DNA of 64,000 bases, from assembly GCA_944548615.1 (NCBI GenBank), contig OX155963.1:17884075-17948074 (forward strand), read 5' to 3'. Shown here one piece after another: positions 59,515 to 64,000 of this stretch. A program made the position numbers and the translations under genes. How positions within the stretch are numbered: position 1 is the stretch's first letter; every line of letters starts with the position of its first letter. Below the pieces are notes generated by a model. The model was not told the origin of the DNA. It was given only the letters and a program-made list of their open reading frames with translations, and ran no database searches. Origin of the DNA: Micropterix aruncella. Its lineage: Eukaryota; Arthropoda; Insecta; Lepidoptera; Micropterigidae.

Positions 59515-60246
59515 AGAATTAATTACTATAAAACATTGATTAGCTTACAAAAATAACAGGAACCGAATGGCAAAACCTTAACCTTTTGCTTATTTGTTTC
59601 TGTCACCCAACTGCAGTAGGTACTAGCCCGTTCTAGGGTGGACAGGACTCCAATATTACAATTAAGTTTGCTTGATTGCTTGGTTGCTTACAAATGTAGA
59701 TTAGATTATACATTTATACAAGTTAGATTTATACATTTTCTCATCGTGGTACTTTTTTGAGAAAGCTGCCAATAACTACCCAGGAAACACTTTTATAAGC
59801 TTATATTAGGATAAGTATATAAACCGACAGCATTCGTCAAGAATGTCAAAACTTTCGCGATCACTGCTAAGCAAGTATTTATTTAATTCTATTTTATTCT
59901 CTTTAAATAATTTCGAGTAGAATTCAGTAGAACCATACTTGATAATATCAACTAAGTGCGTAAAAAATACCTATCAACATTCATGCGTTTCGCGACAATC
60001 AACAAACATGCGTTTCGCGACATCTAGTAGATAACTGAAACTGATTTCTCGCCGTGTCGATTATCTCAGCCAGTTTTAAAGCTGGCGCAGGACAGGACAC
60101 TGGCGCAGTTACCATAACCTAGCTCGGAAGTAAAAAAAAATGTTTCTTTATTCGAGTCAGATGTTTATATTTAGTCATCAGAGACACGAGGGAACAAAAG
60201 TATGTCTCTTATCTTAGATATAGTTGCCCTCACTTAGGTAGGTTAA

Positions 60247-60800
60247 GCGTATGCTGAGACGAAGGTGATGCAGCGCATCATAGTATATATTTTGCAAGGC
60301 AGGGCAGTTGAGGCAGACATAGGCAGCGAGCGTATGCTGCGATGCAGTTAAATGACATATATAATATTTAGTCGCGTCCTTGCGAGTACAAAGCATATAC
60401 AATTTTTGAGTTTGGCGAAAAAAAATGAGTTTGGAGTCAGAGTTTGATTATGAAATTAAAGAATTGTTGCTACTTTACAGTTTGTCAAAGCGTATACAAA
60501 CGCTCTGAAAAAAAAAACGCTCTGCTAATGAAGGATTTGTACTCTCGAGAGTGTTATTTGGCCAATTTACTCCCATTTTCGCAGAAAAAATATAAAATCT
60601 AGCTAAAAACACGAACACGTTTCGACCTGCGCGCGTCGCGCAGAAATCTGTGCCGGCACTACAAACAACGAGGCGCAGAGCAGGATAGTCACACGTCTGC
60701 GTTTTAAGTACCTGCGCCGCAGCGTACGCAGCCCTCAGCATGTTCAATCTACTCTGACCTGCGCTTCGTGGAACTGCGTCACCTGTGTCTCAGTATACGC
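60247..60800. mobile_element. TTAA-flanked MITE (GCGTATRCTGAGAC)
   Basis: The inverted ends GCGTATGCTGAGAC and GCGTATACTGAGAC sit between TTAA at 60243-60246 and 60801-60804. The second TTAA overlaps the TTA duplication of the Harbinger element. It is piggyBac-like by target. The interior is non-coding, with GC-rich parts. Confidence 0.65.
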
Positions 60801-61036
60801 TTAAGCTTTGGTTTCCTAAAAAAGCGGTGCCGCTATCTAGCGGCCGTAATGTAGCATTGGGTGACTTCACCAACACGTCTATAAAAACCATCGTCGTAGG
60901 TTTCCTAGAGAGCGTCGAGTGTTACCGTAACGTCAAATAGCGGTGCTGTCAGTTGCATGACGGATGTCATAGCAGTGATTATCTGTTGTGGGCCGTTTTT
61001 TGGCGTGTGCGGTCAGCATTTAGCATTCAGCAAACA

Positions 61037-61135
61037 ATGACTGGAAACGTGACTTGGACAAGCGAAAATGAAGAACAATTAATTGATTTTGTCAAAAATC
61101 ATAAAGCCTTGTACAATATTAAATCAAAAGAGTAA
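61037..61135 (+). pseudogene. MADF (Myb/SANT-like) protein start, Harbinger accessory gene
   Basis: ATG at 61037 opens 32 codons: MTGNVTWTSENEEQLIDFVK then NHKALYNIKSKE, the first helix of a MADF domain. In another frame just downstream (about 61160-61190) NLWNNIGITL continues the domain, so an indel has broken the frame. In PIF/Harbinger elements such proteins help the transposase reach DNA. Confidence 0.72.
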
Positions 61136-61273
61136 AGAAAGCCTAGTTGAAACAAAATTTGTGGAACAATATCGGAATAACACTTTAAAAATCAGGTGTG
61201 TAGGTACTAAAACTAGAACTATATAGTCGGAAAAAACAAAAGAGTTCCTCTTTAAAAATAATACAATTGTCGT

Positions 61274-61408
61274 TTAACTATTACGTTGAAATGCGCTTTC
61301 AGTAGCACGATTTTTAAACATCACACTCTTCCCCGAAACATTTTTTTTTTCATCTTCCGACTCTTCATCTTTCAAATATACTATTAGTGCTGTGTCTAAA
61401 TCGTACAT
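61274..61408 (-). pseudogene. Harbinger transposase N-terminal remnant
   Basis: 44 codons: MYDLDTALIVYLKDEESEDE, then KKNVSGKSVMFKNRATESAF, resembling the start of Harbinger DDE transposases (aliphatic/acidic helix, KK, then IFK-R). It stops at 61274; the DDE domain is deleted. Confidence 0.6.
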
Positions 61409-61560
61409 TTTCCACCGCTGCACGACACTCAACTCGAGTGAGTACTGATTGAATACGGTCGCACCACTTTCTAGGAAACCACAGCTTTGGTCAACCGAGA
61501 CAGCCGTCCTATTGCGGCCGCTAGATAACGGCACCGTTTTTCGAGGAAACCAAAGCTTTA

Positions 61561-62214
61561 GGCTTATTAGGTACAATACGGAACCCTCAGGCATGAAAGT
61601 TGACTTGGCGGAAGTTAGAGTCAGCTCGGCGTCTCTTCCGGTCCAACGGACTTCTCATCAACGTCGACAAGACGAATGCTGCGCATTGCGACTCCGAAAT
61701 GTCGCAAACACCGTCTTGGTAATGTGTGATAGACAACCAATTCAATTTATTGAAAAAACTAACTTTAACTTCTTCGGGTTCACATTGATTCTACATTGCA
61801 CATACTGAGATCTTCAAGTCGACAAGTTTTGTGATAAGCCAGGTCGTGCATGCTTCCTGTTGAGGGCAGACATCCCACTAGAAATTCTGTTGTAAGGATG
61901 TTTAATGTTATTATTGTTAAAATCAATTAATATTTTATTTCATTCATTTTATGTCAATATATTTTTGACAACTGAAGAACTCTAATATTCTATAAATAGC
62001 TTTAAGTGATTATGAACGTATCGATGCTTTTATTGTATATACTGCAGAATGAATAAATTGACACTGTTACCAATACGTCGCATTATGGCGACTTGCATCT
62101 ACAGTAGGTACCGTGCGAATTAATTGGAACAAAGAGTATTTTTCTTCGAAAAGTGCTTTATTGGATAAACATACAAAAACAGGGTATTATTGCAGTATAG
62201 GAACCTCTTCTAGA
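61561..62214. other. Intergenic DNA, no feature recognised
   Basis: A stretch near 61600-61720 (GCTCGGCGTCTCTTCCGGTC; AACGTCGACAAGACGAATGC) reads like decayed coding DNA but has no sustained frame or known motif. Confidence 0.35.
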
Positions 62215-62560
62215 TTGTTGATTTTTTAACATCACCAGACTATATTTACCACGCTGATTCCGAATCTGCAATAATATTTATTCGGTCTCAATAAATAAAC
62301 AAGATATAGGCATTAAAAAAACCGCTAAACCCATACATTTCGGTAGTTTAAGTTTTTTAATATTTTAAATATTACATAAACACCTATTTGGCGGTAGGTT
62401 AGATTAGTTTTTTTTAAAAACAACCTTAAAAACTGAGTTCAAAAAAACTTTTTTTTTGTATGTCAATATTATTTTTACGCCGAAATTTTACGCGTCCGAA
62501 GCTTTTTTCTCTAACATTTAGAGCATTACAATGATCGAATCTAGTAGTGTTTCTTTATTT
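62215..62560 (+). repeat. R4 dispersed repeat
   Basis: Marked by CACGCTGATTCCGAATCTGC, ATAAACACCTATTTGGCGGT and ATGATCGAATCTAGTAGTG. Pieces recur at 41180-41400, 43290-43400, 56540-56660 and 57085-57270. Non-coding. Confidence 0.6.
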
Positions 62561-62569
62561 TTTCGATTT

Positions 62570-63655
62570 CTTAGAAAGGTTCCTATACTGCAATAATTCC
62601 AAAAACAGTACTGGTAGTTATAGATTGTTAGTTTTATTATAAAATGAATCACCCGTTTGCGTTGATAACACCGTTCACTCTTGTAGGCACAGAATTTACC
62701 AGGTTTAGACAGCTTCTTTCATCTGCACTGATCATCTTGGTTTTCGTTGTACAATCCATCTTGGAGCCGTTTTTTTTTGAAAATGGCCAAGAGGTTTTCG
62801 ATTAAGTTGATTTCGGAGGAGTTTCCAAGCCATTCAAGTAGGTACATATATTTGGTTCTGTGTGAAAAACTGTTTCACTTGTTCAAGTGCTCACAAGTTG
62901 TACGTACGGTCATACACTTGTGGACGCTACATAGCCCCGCCTAAATTATTATATTTAAATGTTAAAAATGAATACTTTCCCAACTTACCTTAATTATTAA
63001 ATGGATCATCACAGCAGAGTTGCGACGAATCACAATCAAGGCTTAATTATAACGCAGTGAGTGGTATTTGCACTTCAAATTATAGCTACTGGAAGAGATT
63101 TGGAAAAGCGACCGAATCTTTTGGCATTACTAATTACGACCATGATATACCTATTTTAATATTAAGGAGCAGCAGAATTTGTAAAACAAAGAATTGCACA
63201 GCTCTACTAAAACTGTCAAACCGCCCAAAGAAACGCAAAATTTGACGATTTGATGCCATCCCTAATTACCTGTGATAATCACTACTGCCACCACAGATAA
63301 TCACCACTACCTGTATCCCTTCACCACTGATAATATGCGAAATAGCAATTCGCTATAATTCGATAGCGATTTATTATTATTTTTTTAAAATATAGGTATA
63401 GCCCGCGACGAGCAATAAAGCAACACGACGGCCATGTTTCTTTTCAAACTAATATTAGCCTACCCACATCAGAGGTCGTCTGTGAAACGGTCTGATGTCG
63501 TTGGTATCTGGAAGTAAAGGTGGGTGTACCTATAATATCGAATTTAAATATAATTGCCGTTGCCGCTGCTGAAACTGATGCAATGACATCCACAAGAACG
63601 ACGAGGATCATGAACGAATTGGCGGAGAAACAAGTAAATAACTATATTAAAAAGA
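62570..63655. other. Intergenic DNA, no feature recognised
   Basis: AT-rich. Short frames near 62747-62944 and 63057-63245 show no family motif. Confidence 0.35.
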
Positions 63656-63659
63656 TTAA

Positions 63660-63770
63660 AAAAACACGACTAGCGTTACAGAAAGTGAACTATTGTATTT
63701 ATATTTATTTTTATTGCGGTTTTTTATGAAATATTTGTGCTTTATGTATTTATCCATATACATATATGTA
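63660..63770 (+). repeat. R2 dispersed repeat, partial copy
   Basis: AACACGACTAGCGTTACAGA, then 'tatttttattgcggtttttt' and TATTTATCCATATACAT, as at the start of copy 1; it stops after about 110 bp. Confidence 0.6.
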
Positions 63771-64000
63771 TAGGTACTGTAGCGGTATTGGCTTTTCCGG
63801 CGAGAAAAACAGTCGGAAAACCCAATCCCGTTCGCGACATTCAATACGAAAACATGCCCTTTGATCCGCGAGCGGTTTGACAGTTCAGTCAGCGCGAGCG
63901 GCGTAGTGTCGGACACCGATTGCGCGACGGATCGACCCGTTATCGATCGTGCGATCATTTAGCGATCCGGTGTACAAATATCACATAAATAAAATAATTT

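Larger units (their letters stand above)
60804..61557. mobile_element. PIF/Harbinger derivative with MADF and transposase remnants
   Basis: Terminal inverted repeats of about 45 bp (AGCTTTGGTTTCCT..., including GCGGTGCCG and CTAGCGGCCG) and a 3-bp duplication TTA (60801-60803, 61558-61560) are typical of PIF/Harbinger. Inside, a MADF (Myb/SANT-like) gene start on + faces a transposase start on -, tail to tail. The middle of both genes is deleted. Confidence 0.85.

Noticed and set aside
60475..60747. 90-codon - strand frame
   Set aside because: Falls inside the TTAA-flanked MITE; no motif.

Overview
This is a eukaryotic window with introns, most likely from a moth or butterfly (Lepidoptera). 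The evidence is AT-rich intronic DNA, multi-exon animal genes with canonical GT-AG introns, abundant short Helitrons with TC...CTAG ends, a tRNA-derived SINE, and BEL/Pao, mariner, hAT, PIF/Harbinger and piggyBac-like elements. There are no bacterial-style operons, no CRISPR array and no free-standing tRNA or rRNA gene.

Two host genes converge. A MATH-BTB (speckle-type POZ-like) gene runs on the + strand from before base 1 to its stop at 23050. I can place six phase-compatible exons: 524-614, 1468-1613, 2484-2701, 5672-5825, 11586-11756 and 22968-23050. A BEN-domain gene runs on the - strand from an ATG at 43991 to a stop at 23376. Its exons are 43781-43991, 37586-37674, an optional cassette at 33903-34013, 29169-29912, 27784-27896, 25498-25641 and 23376-23496. 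The two stop codons are 325 bp apart. I recognise no host gene right of about 44 kb.

Nearly everything else is transposable elements. 12005-22129 is a complete, apparently very young BEL/Pao retrotransposon with 2.15-kb LTRs, a tRNA-Tyr primer site, one 1877-codon gag-pol frame and a 5-bp target duplication; it lies in the last intron of the MATH-BTB gene. 45395-51497 is a full-length Helitron with a Rep/helicase gene broken by one stop and two frameshifts. Four short Helitrons (1.6, 9.2, 24.2 and 44.6 kb) share ends. A rearranged mariner (25826-27479) carries a hAT MITE. Other DNA transposons include a hAT deletion derivative (35999-36729), a PIF/Harbinger derivative keeping parts of both genes (60804-61557), several hAT-like and TTAA-flanked MITEs, and a solo LTR (3243-3874).

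The least explained structures are two long palindromes flanked by long (TA)n tracts (about 39.36-40.35 kb and 54.62-55.85 kb), both preceded by the same ~220-bp repeat, and a ~665-bp GC-richer dispersed retroposon ('R1' here) with target duplications of 11-24 bp. Several insertions are nested, so their relative ages can be read directly.
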